64,000 nucleotides of DNA from Psychrobacillus sp. INOP01 (GTDB taxonomy: Bacteria; Bacillota; Bacilli; Bacillales_A; Planococcaceae): the NCBI RefSeq assembly GCF_018140925.1, contig NZ_CP073315.1:186001-250000 (forward strand). Reading direction: 5' to 3'. Under the pieces are notes generated by a model, which worked only from the letters and a program-made list of their open reading frames with translations, ran no database searches and had not been told where the DNA came from. The position numbers were made by a program, and so were the translations under genes. Shown here one piece after another: positions 16,334 to 24,775 of the stretch. The first letter of the stretch is position 1, and each line of letters starts with the position of its first letter.

Positions 16334-17323
16334 TCATTGGATTTCTTCCATAAACGTCCTAAAGTTTTTAACTATTTCTTTGGAATGTGAACGATATAAA
16401 TAATGTCCTGCTTCCAATAGTATCAATTTGCCATGTACAGAATCTTTTATTTGCTTTTCATGCTCGGGTATCCATCTATCCGTTGCTGGGTGATTCGCTT
16501 GGATAAAGAAAATAACAGGAAGATTTTTGGGGAATGTTGAATTTTCTGCCCTTTTAAAATTAGAATACATATTTTCAATTTCATTTAATTGGTTGGGATT
16601 ATACATGTTTTTGTGCATAAGAATTCTGATTTGTTCTATTGTTTGATCATCATAGGATAGTTCAGCATATACGTCGGTATCCGGTTTCATTAGCAATCTG
16701 GAGAAACCTGATTTTTTGAGTAGTTTAACAGTTTCTATTTCTGAAGATGAGAACCTCTTCTCCCTTAGCGTTGGAACGCTGCTATCGAGTCCGACAAATG
16801 CACTCACTTCGTTTGGATACTTGTTCACATAATCGAGTCCGTAAATCCCTGAAATGGAGTGACCCATTAGAACATAACGATCAATATGAAGACCCTGTAA
16901 AGCTTCATGAATTTCACTCACAATATTCTCAGTGCTTCGTTCCTTTTCGGTTAGATCACTTAATCCATAACCAAAAGGTTCAACTATGACGACTTTGTAA
17001 AATGGTGATAGCTCTTCTATTAGCGGCTCAAAATCAAGAGCTGGTGCTGCCGTTCCATACCCTGGTAGTAGCACGACGGTTTCTTCGCCTTTTCCTTGAA
17101 TGGTAACATTCATATTTTTCCCGTCTACAGATACATGCTGACCATAGGACTCTATTCTTTTTTGCTCCGAATGATTACTGATCACATTAACGGTATAAAC
17201 AATGCCTAGAAAAAGAACAATTACTATAACGAATGCTCCTATGATTTTAAGTAAAATATTTCGAATTTTCTTTATTTTCACTCCACTCCGAGTTTTCTTT
17301 TCCTCTTGTTGTGTCACTGTCAT
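16334..17323 (-). CDS. Membrane-anchored alpha/beta hydrolase B
   Basis: Paralogue of hydrolase A with the same anchor (ILLKIIGAFVIVIVLFLGIV), LLPGYGTAAP oxyanion segment, MGHSISG nucleophile elbow and C-terminal His (AGHYLYR). Start MTVTQQE at 17323 by comparison with its neighbour. Each gene has its own operator and terminator, so the tandem arose by duplication of a whole transcription unit. Sits just downstream of the two-component genes. Confidence 0.85.
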   Translation of the reverse strand: MTVTQQEEKKTRSGVKIKKIRNILLKIIGAFVIVIVLFLGIVYTVNVISNHSEQKRIESYGQHVSVDGKNMNVTIQGKGEETVVLLPGYGTAAPALDFEPLIEELSPFYKVVIVEPFGYGLSDLTEKERSTENIVSEIHEALQGLHIDRYVLMGHSISGIYGLDYVNKYPNEVSAFVGLDSSVPTLREKRFSSSEIETVKLLKKSGFSRLLMKPDTDVYAELSYDDQTIEQIRILMHKNMYNPNQLNEIENMYSNFKRAENSTFPKNLPVIFFIQANHPATDRWIPEHEKQIKDSVHGKLILLEAGHYLYRSHSKEIVKNFRTFMEEIQ

Positions 17324-17405
17324 CTTCTCCTGTCCTGTTTGATTGGCTTCTTCATGTGCCAGTAATAAAATCTTAACCAATGAAGATGTACTCCCAATGA
17401 CGACA

Positions 17406-17424
17406 ATATGAACTTAATATGAAC
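17406..17424 (-). promoter_or_regulatory. Direct-repeat operator, copy 2
   Basis: ATATGAAC-TTA-ATATGAAC on the + strand, identical to 16264-16282, in front of hydrolase B. Confidence 0.65.
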
Positions 17425-17434
17425 TGTGAAAAAA

Positions 17435-17480
17435 ATGCTACGGCTCATATGCAAGGAAGCTTGCATATGAGCCGTAGCAT
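17435..17480 (-). terminator. Terminator of the two-component operon
   Basis: Perfect 21-bp stem (ATGCTACGGCTC... / ...GAGCCGTAGCAT) with a 4-base loop and T7 on the minus strand. Confidence 0.9.
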
Positions 17481-17495
17481 AGAGAATGAATCTAC

Positions 17496-18863
17496 CTAAT
17501 CTGTTGGTGTAGTGATTGGCAAGGTTACAATGAAGGTCGTTCCTTGACCAGGTTCACTTTCCACTCGGATGTCACCTTGATGAAGAGATACGATCTGTTT
17601 AACGATAGCGAGTCCCATACCACTACCGTCATACTTACGACTGTGGGAACGATCAGCCTTAAAAAACCTCTCGAATATACGCTTCTGGTCCTCAAGGTGA
17701 ATACCAATACCAGTATCGGATATTCGGACTGCCGCGTTTTTGATATCTTGTTTGATATTTACGTTAATCACTCCGCCATCCTCGGAAAATTTGATGCTAT
17801 TTCTGAGGATATTCGTCCATACCTGATTTAACTGGTCATGATCAGCTGTTACTTTAACTGTCTGTAAATCAAGCTCGAAATGTATATTGCGAGCAGACCA
17901 TTGCGGCTGGAGCGCCACGATTACCCGTCGGATTTGTTCATCGAGGCTAAGCGTGGTGAGCCGTAGTTGCTTTGACTGCGATTCAAGTATACTCAGCTTT
18001 AGCAGGCTATCGCTCATTTTGGACATCCTTTTCGCTTCTGCGATGATAATATCAAGATAACGGCTTCGTTCGTGATCTGAGAGGTCAACTTGCTTAAGCA
18101 CTAGAGCATAACCGGATATCGAAGTGAGCGGAGACTGAACCTCGTGCGACACGTTCGTTACGAATTCCCTGCGCATCTGTTCAAGTTGCTGCAGATCGTG
18201 CATCATTTCTTCGAAGCTGCGAGCCAAAGTACCCAGCTCACTCGTTTGCTTAATATTCAACTTGACGTTAAAATCTCCAGATGCTATCCGCTTGGTCGCT
18301 TTTGTCAGCTTTTTGATCGGTCTTACCAGGAATACAGAGGCAACTAGAATAAATAAGCTTCCTGCAATCAATGAACAGGTTGCAAAGATCAATGCCCACT
18401 TTATGACAAAAGAGGCAGAAGGAGGGGCGAGCGTTTCCAAAAACATCGCTTTCGTTCCCATTTCCGTTTTCAACGGCAAGCCTAAGAGGACTGTAGCAAT
18501 ACCATTCGGAGTGTCCTGAACAACACCTCCATCTAATACTTTCTTTAGTTGCTCCATCGTCACAGGCGCAGGTTTGTGTCCGTGAAGTTTTCCATAAGAC
18601 TGGAACTGACCCGTTGTTTCGTAAATTCGAATATAATAGGAATCGAGCTGCTTCATTTCACTTACGAACGAGTCCGCTTCACGTAACGGAAGGGTCTTGT
18701 AAATCCGGACGATGTCTTGGCCAAAGTTCCGTAAGTTGATTTGAGCGTTTTCGTTCAATTTATCTTCGAATATCCAAGTTGACACAAAAAAAGAAATGAT
18801 CGTGCCACCGATGATGGAGACTAGAAATGTCAGTACAACACGTATATATAAGGATCTGATCAT
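17496..18863 (-). CDS. Sensor histidine kinase
   Basis: 455 residues: membrane helix 7-29, extracellular sensor of about 120 residues, second helix near 153-178, HAMP domain, H-box FVTNVSHEVQSPL, N-box NILRNSIKFS and G-boxes DTGIGI and GSGMGLAIVK, all intact. Overlaps the regulator gene by 4 bases, so translation is coupled. Base composition is visibly richer in GC than the flanking cassettes, which suggests separate acquisition. Signal unknown; with the hydrolases it forms a self-contained regulon (inference). Confidence 0.92.
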   Translation of the reverse strand: MIRSLYIRVVLTFLVSIIGGTIISFFVSTWIFEDKLNENAQINLRNFGQDIVRIYKTLPLREADSFVSEMKQLDSYYIRIYETTGQFQSYGKLHGHKPAPVTMEQLKKVLDGGVVQDTPNGIATVLLGLPLKTEMGTKAMFLETLAPPSASFVIKWALIFATCSLIAGSLFILVASVFLVRPIKKLTKATKRIASGDFNVKLNIKQTSELGTLARSFEEMMHDLQQLEQMRREFVTNVSHEVQSPLTSISGYALVLKQVDLSDHERSRYLDIIIAEAKRMSKMSDSLLKLSILESQSKQLRLTTLSLDEQIRRVIVALQPQWSARNIHFELDLQTVKVTADHDQLNQVWTNILRNSIKFSEDGGVINVNIKQDIKNAAVRISDTGIGIHLEDQKRIFERFFKADRSHSRKYDGSGMGLAIVKQIVSLHQGDIRVESEPGQGTTFIVTLPITTPTD

Positions 18864-19534
18864 TCATAAACCTCAAGCCGATACCCAAGCCCGCGCACTG
18901 TTTCGATCCGAAAATCGGGTGTCGTCGCGAACCGTTCACGAAGCCGTTTAATATGTACGTCTACCGTTCGATCATCTCCGGCGTAATCAATACCCCAAAT
19001 CTGATCGATTAACTGCTCGCGCGTATAGACTTGTCCAGGTGTTCCTGCGAGCTTATACAGCAATTCGAACTCCTTTAGTGGCAACGTAAACGACTCCGTC
19101 CCTCTCATCACCTTATAAGTCTGTCGATCAAGGATTACGTTCCCGAAATGGATCCTCTGCGTGGAGCCAATCTTGTATCGTTTGAGTAGTGCCCTAACAC
19201 GAACCGTCAACTCTAATGGATCGAATGGTTTCGTTAAATAGTCGTCCGTGCCTAGTTCGAAACCTTTCACTTTCTCCCAAGTTTCTCCTCTCGCAGTAAG
19301 CATAAGTAAAGGAAGATCAGGATTGGCTCTTCGGAGCTCTTTGCATAACGTCCAACCATCCATAATTGGCATCATAATGTCGAGTACGACAAGATCGACA
19401 TGCGTTGAGTTGTAGACGTCCAGTGCTTCCTTGCCGTCCGCGGCTTCGGCTGTTGCGAATCCGTCGTTGCGTAGAAATAAACAGACGAGTTCGCGGATGT
19501 TCGCATCGTCGTCAGCAACTAGTATAGTAGGCAT
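18860..19534 (-). CDS. OmpR-family response regulator
   Basis: Receiver with ILVADDD, phospho-acceptor Asp in VVLDIMMPIMDGW, LMLTARGE and YLTKPFDPLEL, followed by a winged-helix domain ending DVHIKRLRERF and RGLGYRLE. The start at ATG 19534 (MPTILVADDD) has AGGGA in good distance; the ORF extends 20 codons upstream without family similarity. Likely activates the two hydrolase units through the repeated ATATGAAC sites. Confidence 0.92.
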   Translation of the reverse strand: MPTILVADDDANIRELVCLFLRNDGFATAEAADGKEALDVYNSTHVDLVVLDIMMPIMDGWTLCKELRRANPDLPLLMLTARGETWEKVKGFELGTDDYLTKPFDPLELTVRVRALLKRYKIGSTQRIHFGNVILDRQTYKVMRGTESFTLPLKEFELLYKLAGTPGQVYTREQLIDQIWGIDYAGDDRTVDVHIKRLRERFATTPDFRIETVRGLGYRLEVYE

Positions 19535-19724
19535 CGGTTCCCTCTTTTCCCTGTTTTCCATCGCATTATTTCTCATTATAGTATAAATTAACACGTATAT
19601 TGATTAACGAAAGTTATACAGTTTCTTGATTTATCGACCTGTAAAATTTTTATTTAACGTTTGTTGTTTCACTAAATCCAGCCCATTCTTTATAATCATT
19701 TCTCCATAACAACATATTAACTTA

Positions 19725-19782
19725 TTCAACTCACCTCTAGCGTTAGTTCAATAAGAAAAAGCTACCCCTACAGTCAGCTCTT
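19725..19782 (-). repeat. attC-like element, left half plus part of type-C middle
   Basis: TTCAACTCACCTCT-AGCGTTAGTTCAA and GCTACCCCTACAGTCAGC. The right half is missing; the neighbouring broken gene runs into it. Confidence 0.75.
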
Positions 19783-20005
19783 ACCTCACCTTTAATTCCA
19801 GCCCATCCAAAAATAATACCTAACATACCAAGCACAAAAGGTAAAAACAAACTTATTTTTAATAAGAAATCAAATATATCTTCACTCAATAGCAGAGAAA
19901 TTGTCAATATAAAAAAGAGAAACACTTATGTTGTGTTTTTGAGTTACTCTTTATAATAATACCGTAAAATAGCACAAGAAAAAGTGCCAAGCAAATCCAA
20001 ATCAT
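19743..20005 (-). pseudogene. Frameshifted small membrane protein
   Basis: A good start (ATG 20005, GAGGTGAGGTGAAATA upstream) gives MIWICLALFLVLFYGIIIKS and then stops after 32 codons. The neighbouring frame continues VFLFFILTISLLLSEDIFDF and GMLGIIFGWAGIKGEVR, then reads into the element. Joining the frames near 19925 with one extra base gives a normal-looking three-helix membrane protein whose C-terminus was replaced by element sequence. Probably inactive. Family not recognised. Confidence 0.6.
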
Positions 20006-20039
20006 TATTTCACCTCACCTCTTTTAAGAAAAGTCCTTA

Positions 20040-20117
20040 TTAAACTAATCTGCTGCGTTAGTTCAATAAGAAAAAAGGCTTTATTCTTTCTTAAAGTAAA
20101 GCACCCGTTTGTTTGAG
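20040..20117 (-). repeat. attC-like element, complete (type A)
   Basis: TTAAACTAATCTGC-TGCGTTAGTTCAA ... AAGCACCCGTTTGTTTGAG. Confidence 0.8.
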
Positions 20118-20187
20118 TATTTTTTTTCACAATCTTCATTGTGTTGCTTATTAAAAAATATGTAAAATCACACCGTTGTTATAAAAG

Positions 20188-20228
20188 AAAAAATCAGAGT
20201 TCACCTAATTTATAGGTCCAAACTCTGA
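20188..20228 (-). terminator. Terminator of the GNAT gene at 20251
   Basis: TCAGAGTT/AACTCTGA outer stem with an inner ACCT/AGGT stem; T6 follows on the minus strand. Confidence 0.8.
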
Positions 20229-20250
20229 CTTGTCTTTTTTTGAATATACC

Positions 20251-20661
20251 CTAACTAAACTTAGCAAATGCTACTAAGGAACCGTTATCGCAAGATTGGA
20301 AACCATTCTTTTCATAAAAATGTCTTACGTCATGGGCTTCTTCGGTTAATAAAACTTTTTGACGAACATTTATATATTTCTTCATAACCTGTTGCATCAG
20401 TTGAGTAGCAATTCCTTGATTTTGATAAGCATTTAACACAAGGATATCTTGAATATAGATAATCGTTAATCCATCACCAACAATACGAATTAACCCGACT
20501 AATTCTTCACCATTCCAAGCAGATATAACTTCTAATGATTGTTCTATTGCGTATTGAAGAACTTCTAAATCTTGTGTATAAGCATACCATTCTACATCAT
20601 TATATAATCTTTCTAATTGATCTCTATTTATATTTTTACTAGTAATAAAATTTATCGTCAT
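20251..20661 (-). CDS. GNAT acetyltransferase
   Basis: 136 residues, single GNAT domain. Substrate strand WNGEELVGLIRIVGDG, acetyl-CoA loop NAYQNQGIATQLMQQV, and HDVRHFYEKNGF near the C-terminus are typical. Of the YgjA/small-GNAT type; substrate unknown. GGAGG stands 8 bases before ATG 20661. One-gene cassette. Confidence 0.85.
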   Translation of the reverse strand: MTINFITSKNINRDQLERLYNDVEWYAYTQDLEVLQYAIEQSLEVISAWNGEELVGLIRIVGDGLTIIYIQDILVLNAYQNQGIATQLMQQVMKKYINVRQKVLLTEEAHDVRHFYEKNGFQSCDNGSLVAFAKFS

Positions 20662-20816
20662 TCATTTTTCCTCCTCGAAATATATTATTTCAAAGAGTTT
20701 TTCCAAAATTTTTCCACTGTCTTATGCCTCCTTTCGATTTATTGCAGTATGTTGCTGTATATTATTATTTCGACAATATTCATCATATTCCTGCTTACTA
20801 CCTAAAAAATATCTTA

Positions 20817-20904
20817 TTGCAATAAACTGCTTTCGTTAGTTCAATAAGAAAAAAGAGCTACCGAAGCAACCCATGATCTTTAACTAAAGCACCCGTTAGT
20901 TTAA
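20817..20904 (-). repeat. attC-like element, complete (type D)
   Basis: TTGCAATAAACTGC-TTTCGTTAGTTCAA ... TTTAACTAAAGCACCCGTTAGTTTAA. Confidence 0.85.
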
Positions 20905-20950
20905 TAAGAAAAGAGACGCTTATTCAACAATTGCGCCCGATTGTGTTAGA
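20905..20950 (-). repeat. Shared 3' block next to the element, copy 1
   Basis: GACGCTTATTCAACAATTGC and following GCCC recur in related form at 22261-22305 and 23369-23410, always just inside the cassette beside the outer half-site. Meaning unknown. Confidence 0.5.
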
Positions 20951-21012
20951 TACATTATCCCCAATTACTTCTTTGGATTAAAAAAGTTCATACTTAACTC
21001 CCTAAGATATTA

Positions 21013-21579
21013 TTATTCTTTTAACATTGAATACTTTCGAAAAGCTTTATAGAAACTGCTACCAAAGAAAACAACCATGAAGGCTGGAAGCAACTTCAAC
21101 AGGACAAATGGAGTTTCAAATAAGAATGCTTTCCAAAATAATGCACCATTCATACTCCAAAGACCTTCAAAATATAATCCCGAATGATCCTTGTAGAGCA
21201 TATAAGAATAAGCCAAAAATAGCATACTCAACGCAATTGAATAACCCATTAACCTTTTATAATAATTACCCTTTGATTGGCGATCAGAAAAGATTTCATT
21301 TTGATCATCCTCTTCTTTTTGCCAATATCGTATTCCACCTAGCCAGTACCCTTTTATATAAATCCAACCAAAATCCTCATAAATCCCTTTATATTCCTCG
21401 AACTTATACTTTGATAAATAATCTTGATAATCAAGTCGCATAACATGTCTTTTGTCAGTTTTTTTGAAAGTGTATATTCCTAATCCACTAATATTTGTAC
21501 AGCGATAGCCTTTTTGCAATTGCACGTTCAGCCAATGCTCTTCTTTTTCAATATTAAAAAATACGTTAAACTTCTTCAT
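21013..21579 (-). CDS. DUF2812 membrane protein
   Basis: About 188 residues. The N-terminal soluble part (FFNIEKEEHWLNVQLQKGYR and FKYEFEE-type repeats ending GWIYIKGYW) is typical of DUF2812, followed by three helices. Start ATG 21579 follows GGGAGTGAATCAA. Overlaps the end of the PadR gene, a common pairing: PadR regulator plus DUF2812 partner of unknown role, often linked to ABC or membrane-stress systems. Confidence 0.85.
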   Translation of the reverse strand: MKKFNVFFNIEKEEHWLNVQLQKGYRCTNISGLGIYTFKKTDKRHVMRLDYQDYLSKYKFEEYKGIYEDFGWIYIKGYWLGGIRYWQKEEDDQNEIFSDRQSKGNYYKRLMGYSIALSMLFLAYSYMLYKDHSGLYFEGLWSMNGALFWKAFLFETPFVLLKLLPAFMVVFFGSSFYKAFRKYSMLKE

Positions 21580-21883
21580 TTGATTCACTCCCTTCATACA
21601 ATGATAAAATATGCGATAGCCTTTCTTGTTCCATTTTCAAAATGTCGCTTCCTTCTGTAGTTACCATATAAATTTTTCTCCGACCCGAATTTCCAACAGC
21701 TTCAATCCAACCATGTTTATTCAAGTTTTCAATTGCACCGTATAATGTACCAGCAGCTAAAATAACAGTACCATTACTTATTTTTTCTATCTTCTGCATT
21801 ACGGCATAGCCATGGAGTGGTTCACGTAAAGCTAATAAAATATAATGCATGGTTTCAGACAACGGCAATAATTTATGTTTCAT
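21566..21883 (-). CDS. PadR-family transcriptional repressor
   Basis: Winged-helix regulator of about 105 residues: LSETMHYILLALREPLHGY, VILAAGTLYGAIENLNKHGW and GRRKIYMVTTEG are the family hallmarks. Start ATG 21883 has GAGGGTGAGAGT upstream; the longer ORF is promoter DNA. Two CAGTTCAACT-type palindromes upstream probably form its own operator, so PadR would control itself and the coupled DUF2812 gene. Confidence 0.9.
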   Translation of the reverse strand: MKHKLLPLSETMHYILLALREPLHGYAVMQKIEKISNGTVILAAGTLYGAIENLNKHGWIEAVGNSGRRKIYMVTTEGSDILKMEQERLSHILSLYEGSESNEEV

Positions 21884-21901
21884 ACTCTCACCCTCTACTG
21901 T

Positions 21902-21960
21902 ATTCAGTTCAACTATATAGTTTGACTTAATAACAATGTAATACAGTTCAACTGAATAGT
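21902..21960 (-). promoter_or_regulatory. Probable PadR operators
   Basis: CAGTTCAACTA (21905-21915) and CAGTTCAACTG (21944-21954) lie in about 20-bp direct repeats in the promoter region of padR. Autoregulation is inferred. Confidence 0.6.
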
Positions 21961-22032
21961 CAACAGCATTTTTTAAATTCATCAAAGGAACTTAAAGTAA
22001 AACTTTTATAATTAAGCAAAAATTTAATCTAA

Positions 22033-22069
22033 AAAAGTCGATTTCCTTTACGTTGGGAAATCGACTTTT
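22033..22069 (-). terminator. Strong hairpin upstream of padR
   Basis: AAAAGTCGATTTCC / GGAAATCGACTTTT, 14 bp, flanked by A and T runs, so it can act in both directions and isolates the padR unit. Confidence 0.8.
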
Positions 22070-22127
22070 TATGTAATCTTATTCACCTTAAAAGGCCAGC
22101 TTGTTGAACTAAAGTTAAACAACACAC

Positions 22128-22259
22128 TTCAACTAACCTGCCGCGTTAGTTGAAGTGTAATATTTCACATTGTATGGCTGAAATCTTCTTGATGTTTTGG
22201 AAGTAAAAATAGACTATCGAAATGATAGTCATGATTAACTAAAGCACCCGTTAGTTTAA
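22128..22259 (-). repeat. attC-like element, complete (type B)
   Basis: TTCAACTAACCTGC-CGCGTTAGTTGAA ... AACTAAAGCACCCGTTAGTTTAA; hairpin GACTATC/GATAGTC. The best-preserved long element. Confidence 0.92.
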
Positions 22260-22260
22260 A

Positions 22261-22305
22261 AAGAACAGCGACGCTTATTAAACAATCGCGCCTGTTTACT
22301 GTATA
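22261..22305 (-). repeat. Shared 3' block, copy 2
   Basis: GCGACGCTTATTAAACAATC-GCGCC, related to 20905 and 23369. Confidence 0.5.
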
Positions 22306-22346
22306 TGCCTATGTCCTCCCAAACTATAATTTCTACAATACAATTA

Positions 22347-23159
22347 CTAGCCAAGATGTTTTTCAAACCAGTCGCACGCTTCGAGTTTCATACTATGATT
22401 AAATTGATGATTAATAAAAGGCATACTAAGTTTAAGTTTATCAGGTTGTTCAGAATACAACGGTAATAACTTCTTGTAGAGTTCCAATGAATAAAAGTAC
22501 GGCGAATCAATGTCCTGGTCACCATTAATAATTAGCAATGGCTTTGGAAAAAACCCACTCAACTTATCGAAAGGGTCTATCATTTGAAAGTACTCAGTTC
22601 GTTTTTCAACTTCTTTCATCGCATCTTGAATCTGTGTACTCCATTGTTCATAGGTAGCAGTTGAAGTAATGGTATCAAGCCATGATTTTGTAAATGAAGG
22701 TTTACCTGCTATGGGAATAGCAACCTTTATATCAGGGTTATTTGCCGATATATAAAATGACGCATAGCCTCCCATGGAAAAACCAGATATACCAATTTTA
22801 TTTGTATCAATTCTCTCTTTACCTTTAAAGTATTCAATTAAATTCTGTATATCGATTGCTGATTGTTCAATAACTTCGTGCATATGGACGTAGGTATCCA
22901 AGCCAGAATCTCCTGGAAAAACTTGAGGGAATTTGTTGCTCTCATTTTTTCCATTTCTTTCCCCGTGTCCTTTACAATCCATGCTTACGTAATAAAAGCC
23001 TTTCTTTGCAAGCATATATCCAAAGTCGATAGCTTGTTCACGATCCGCCCCATAACCATGAATAAAAAATACCAACGGACAACTATATAATTTCTCCTGA
23101 AAAATACTTAAAATTGGAATATCATTCACTACACTTGTCTCCATTATTATTTTTGTCAT
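22347..23159 (-). CDS. Alpha/beta hydrolase, esterase/dipeptidyl-peptidase fold
   Basis: 270 residues of the YitV/dienelactone-hydrolase type. FFIHGYGADREQ (oxyanion), GFSMGGYAS (Ser nucleophile), INGDQDIDSP (Asp) and FINHQFNHSM (His) make a complete triad. Cytoplasmic, no signal. Start ATG 23159 follows GGGGGATTACTT. One-gene cassette; substrate unknown. Confidence 0.85.
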   Translation of the reverse strand: MTKIIMETSVVNDIPILSIFQEKLYSCPLVFFIHGYGADREQAIDFGYMLAKKGFYYVSMDCKGHGERNGKNESNKFPQVFPGDSGLDTYVHMHEVIEQSAIDIQNLIEYFKGKERIDTNKIGISGFSMGGYASFYISANNPDIKVAIPIAGKPSFTKSWLDTITSTATYEQWSTQIQDAMKEVEKRTEYFQMIDPFDKLSGFFPKPLLIINGDQDIDSPYFYSLELYKKLLPLYSEQPDKLKLSMPFINHQFNHSMKLEACDWFEKHLG

Positions 23160-23243
23160 AAGTAATCCCCCATACCACCCGATTTTTGGTTAAAGCAAAA
23201 ACAAAAAAATGAACGTGAAGAATCAAAAAAAGAGTGAACCTTT

Positions 23244-23268
23244 GCCTTATCAAGTAAGTTGATAAGGC
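23244..23268. terminator. Terminator in front of the hydrolase cassette
   Basis: GCCTTATCAA-GTAAG-TTGATAAGGC, perfect 10-bp stem with T7 downstream on the minus strand. Confidence 0.75.
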
Positions 23269-23292
23269 TGTTATTTTATATAATCATTCTTC

Positions 23293-23368
23293 TTCAACTC
23301 TTCTGCCGCTTTAGTTCAATAAGGAAAAAGCTTTACTCCTTCTTGAAGTAAAGCACCCGTTAGTTGAA
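23293..23368 (-). repeat. attC-like element, complete (type A)
   Basis: TTCAACTCTTCTGC-CGCTTTAGTTCAA ... AAGCACCCGTTAGTTGAA; hairpin GCTTTACT/AGTAAAGC. Confidence 0.88.
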
Positions 23369-23410
23369 GAAGAAAAAAGAGAGTATATTAAACAATCGTG
23401 CCCATTTGTG
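23369..23410 (-). repeat. Shared 3' block, copy 3
   Basis: GTATATTAAACAATCGTGCC, related to 20905 and 22261. Confidence 0.45.
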
Positions 23411-23422
23411 GCATAACATCTA

Positions 23423-23842
23423 CTAAACCCCAATTCCTCCAAAATGGGTTTCCTCACCATTCTTAAAAACTTTCAGGTACTCATAGTCCCCTTTGAAATT
23501 TATTTTGTATAACTTATATGTGTCTGCTTCACCCTCAGAAATAGAAATGTCATTCAGATAAATGTTTATCGAATTTTCGTCCGTTTTGATATCTATATCT
23601 CCAAAACCCCTTCCATCATCCAAGAAATCTTGATTAAGATACAAATAGCGTTGATTTTTAGAATCGTTGTATATATAAATACCAGTTCCTGTACCTTTTT
23701 CATCATTTTCTACATTCTCAATAAAACTTTTCAAATTGTCATTTGCGTTTTCTAAATTACTTTCTGAAATAGCTACTTTATTCCCCCCGCATCCAGTTAG
23801 AATACCGCAAACCATTAAAATTAGTAATAATATTCGCTTCAA
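23423..23842 (-). CDS. Small lipoprotein, unknown function
   Basis: 139 residues. Signal ILLLILMVCGILTGC with lipobox LTGC, so membrane-anchored outside the cell. The mature part is acidic and beta-rich (GTGIYIYNDSKNQRYLYLNQ). TTG start at 23842 with GGAGAAAT upstream. One-gene cassette. Confidence 0.75.
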   Translation of the reverse strand: MKRILLLILMVCGILTGCGGNKVAISESNLENANDNLKSFIENVENDEKGTGTGIYIYNDSKNQRYLYLNQDFLDDGRGFGDIDIKTDENSINIYLNDISISEGEADTYKLYKINFKGDYEYLKVFKNGEETHFGGIGV

Positions 23843-24026
23843 ATTTCTCCAACTCCATTGTTTCTTTTATCGCACCCTTTTCACAATCTACCCGATTGTT
23901 GAACACAAGTTAAACAACACTCTTGAACTAACTGCTCTTAACTTTAATACTTTTGAAATAAATAGAAGTATGAAGTTCCAATATTAAACAAATTTATCAT
24001 TAGAAATTTTCGGAAATCCACTTGGC
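23843..24026. other. Gap with decayed elements
   Basis: AT-rich, no gene seen. Contains a worn left half-site at 23923-23945 preceded by GTTAAACAACAC, the same flank as in front of the element at 22128. Confidence 0.5.
23923..23945 (-). repeat. attC-like element, decayed left half
   Basis: TTGAACTAACTGC-TCTTAAC. Confidence 0.4.
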
Positions 24027-24095
24027 TTATTTAACTAACCTGCTGATCTGTTTAAGACTATCAATTGTATTTACTTTGATTCTTTTACCCTTCAT
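24027..24095 (-). pseudogene. 22-codon gene start truncated by an element
   Basis: AGGAGAATATCT before ATG 24095 is an excellent start, giving MKGKRIKVNTIDSLKQIS, but the frame then runs into a left half-site and stops at TAA 24027. Looks like the 5' end of a cassette gene whose remainder was deleted by recombination at the element. Confidence 0.5.
24030..24056 (-). repeat. attC-like element, worn left half
   Basis: TTTAACTAACCTGC-TGATCTGTTTAAG. Confidence 0.6.
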
Positions 24096-24201
24096 AGATA
24101 TTCTCCTAACTTTGATTAAAGATACTCCATTTTTTTTTGCTTTTCACATTAGCTAACTCACTAAATTACAACTTCGACATAATTGCAAGAAAACCTTCTT
24201 G

Positions 24202-24275
24202 TTAAACTAAACTGCATCTTTTCTTCAATAAGAAAAGGCTATACTCCTTCTTGAAGTAAAGCACCCGTTACTTTA
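24202..24275 (-). repeat. attC-like element, complete (type A)
   Basis: TTAAACTAAACTGC-ATCTTTTCTTCAA ... AAGCACCCGTTACTTTAA. Confidence 0.8.
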
Positions 24276-24413
24276 AGTGCATAATTTCACAAATGACCAC
24301 ACACTGTATGTATTTTCTGAAAATCCATTTTGTAAACTGTGAAATATACCGTTTTCACTATAGAAAAAACGAACATGCGAAATTAATGATTCGAATGCTC
24401 GTTTTTAATAAGA

Positions 24414-24775
24414 TTAAAGCGGAAGGTCTTTTCGTTTAAATATTTCTAGACTCGCTATATAGAGAACAATGCCAAGTACTAAAAGTATGATAAGCTTCCA
24501 CCAATAGTTTTCGCCTTCTAGAATAGCAGTTGTATCAAATAATGCATTAATTGTGAAGTAACTAAGTACATTAAGGCTATCATCAACTGAAATAAGAAAA
24601 ACGCAATGGAAATAGCAGCACCAAATGCAAGTGAGTTTTTCGTTAAGTTGCAATAGCTTGAGAAAAAGAACGAAATAACGCTGATGGCAAACATTAATAA
24701 TAATAAACCAACATTCAACATAACAAAATCAGCTACCACAATATCCGTTTCAGATTGGAACACTTGAATCGCAAT
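24414..24775 (-). pseudogene. ABC-2 permease C-terminal fragment, frameshifted
   Basis: The last part of an ABC-2-type permease: QSETDIVVADFVMLNVG, then FFFSSYCNLTKNSLAFGAA, and, after a frameshift near 24605, DDSLNVLSYFTINALFDT followed by LIILLVLGIVLYIASLEIF and RKDLPL. No 5' part, no start. Joined head-on to an alpha/beta hydrolase fragment. Ancient debris. Confidence 0.75.
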
